A stretch of 64,000 nucleotides of DNA from Clostridium puniceum (lineage in GTDB: Bacteria; Bacillota; Clostridia; Clostridiales; Clostridiaceae): the NCBI RefSeq assembly GCF_002006345.1, contig NZ_LZZM01000153.1, forward strand, positions 62,001 to 126,000. The letters run 5' to 3'. This document shows, piece by piece, positions 63,823-64,000 of this stretch. Each line of letters starts with the position of its first letter. Position 1 is the stretch's first letter. A program made the position numbers and the translations under genes. Below the pieces are notes generated by a model. That model was not told the DNA's origin. It ran no database searches and saw only the letters and a program-made list of their open reading frames with translations.

Positions 63823-64000
63823 TTAGATTTTAAAGTTTTTTCTGAAAGTAGAAGGTGTATATCCAGTATTCTTTTTAAAAACATTTATAAAATAACTGAG
63901 ATTATTAAAGCCAACATCCATACAAATTTCTAAAACTTTTTTATTACTACTTAAAAGTAAATCTTGAGCTTTTGTTGTTCTATAGTAATTAAGGTAATCA
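63823..64000 (-). CDS. AraC family regulator, C-terminal fragment at window edge
   Basis: The minus-strand frame is open from the window end to a TAA at 63823-63825, about 58 codons. It reads as the second helix-turn-helix of an AraC/XylS domain: KAQDLLLSSNKKVLEICMDV, GFNNLSYFINVFKKNTGYTP and STFRKNF, matching the family signature (GFxxxSYFxxxFKKxxGxTPxxYR). The rest of the gene lies beyond the window. Confidence 0.85.
   Translation of the reverse strand, partial: DYLNYYRTTKAQDLLLSSNKKVLEICMDVGFNNLSYFINVFKKNTGYTPSTFRKNFKI

Noticed and set aside
1-64000. CRISPR arrays, insertion sequences, prophage or tRNA/rRNA genes
   Set aside because: No regularly spaced direct repeats, transposase or integrase genes, phage genes or tRNA/rRNA genes were seen on reading.

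Overview
The window is AT-rich, densely coded DNA from a low-GC, strictly anaerobic Firmicute, most likely a Clostridium sensu stricto. Evidence is the codon bias, strong AGGAGG-type ribosome binding sites, T-box and c-di-GMP-I riboswitches, many chemotaxis and GGDEF proteins, and plant-polymer enzymes. A saccharolytic, motile, soil or plant-matter species of the C. beijerinckii type would fit, but the species cannot be fixed from sequence reading alone.

Layout. 1-5.1 kb: the end of a surface polysaccharide locus (two GT4 glycosyltransferases, a small phosphoglycosyl transferase, a Gfo/Idh/MocA dehydrogenase, GalU). 5.1-12 kb: a small membrane protein, a GAF-GGDEF cyclase, an AlbA_2 protein, a GPH sugar symporter, tyrS and a small hypothetical gene. 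12-15.1 kb: a yhbD-bactofilin-bactofilin operon behind an unusually clear promoter with a repeated operator. 15.2-24.3 kb: transporters, cardiolipin synthase, a decayed YciI gene, a DUF2334 lipoprotein and a secreted GH9 cellulase. 24.5-24.8 kb: a free-standing promoter, 44-codon ORF and terminator.

24.9-33.4 kb: an aromatic amino acid supercluster, aroB-aroA-aroC-pheA-[aroE remnant]-ydiB-type shikimate dehydrogenase-aroK-aroF-tyrA. It covers DAHP synthase to prephenate, lacking only a DHQ dehydratase. The original aroE survives as about 23 recognisable codons with a frameshift; a YdiB-type enzyme sits in its place.

33.9-52.4 kb: what looks like a quinate/shikimate uptake and catabolic region, similar in gene content to the QuiR-controlled clusters of Listeria. 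It has two LysR regulators with a shared upstream block, two Fe-S flavin enoate-reductase-like enzymes, a TIM-barrel isomerase/dehydratase, three MFS transporters, a second YdiB, a YczE-like membrane protein and type I AroD (the only DHQ dehydratase in the window). A chemoreceptor behind a c-di-GMP-I riboswitch lies inside it. Also embedded is a T-box leader whose specifier reads as UUC (Phe). It controls a 58-residue, six-cysteine protein with no phenylalanine, which is the most novel-looking item in the window.

52.7-60.8 kb: a mannoside-type operon (MsmX-like ATPase, DUF624 protein, ABC binding protein and two permeases, GH130 phosphorylase, LacI regulator) with two matching promoter-operator pairs. 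60.9-64 kb: a second chemoreceptor, a PrsA/SurA-like protein without a PPIase domain, and the C-terminus of an AraC regulator.
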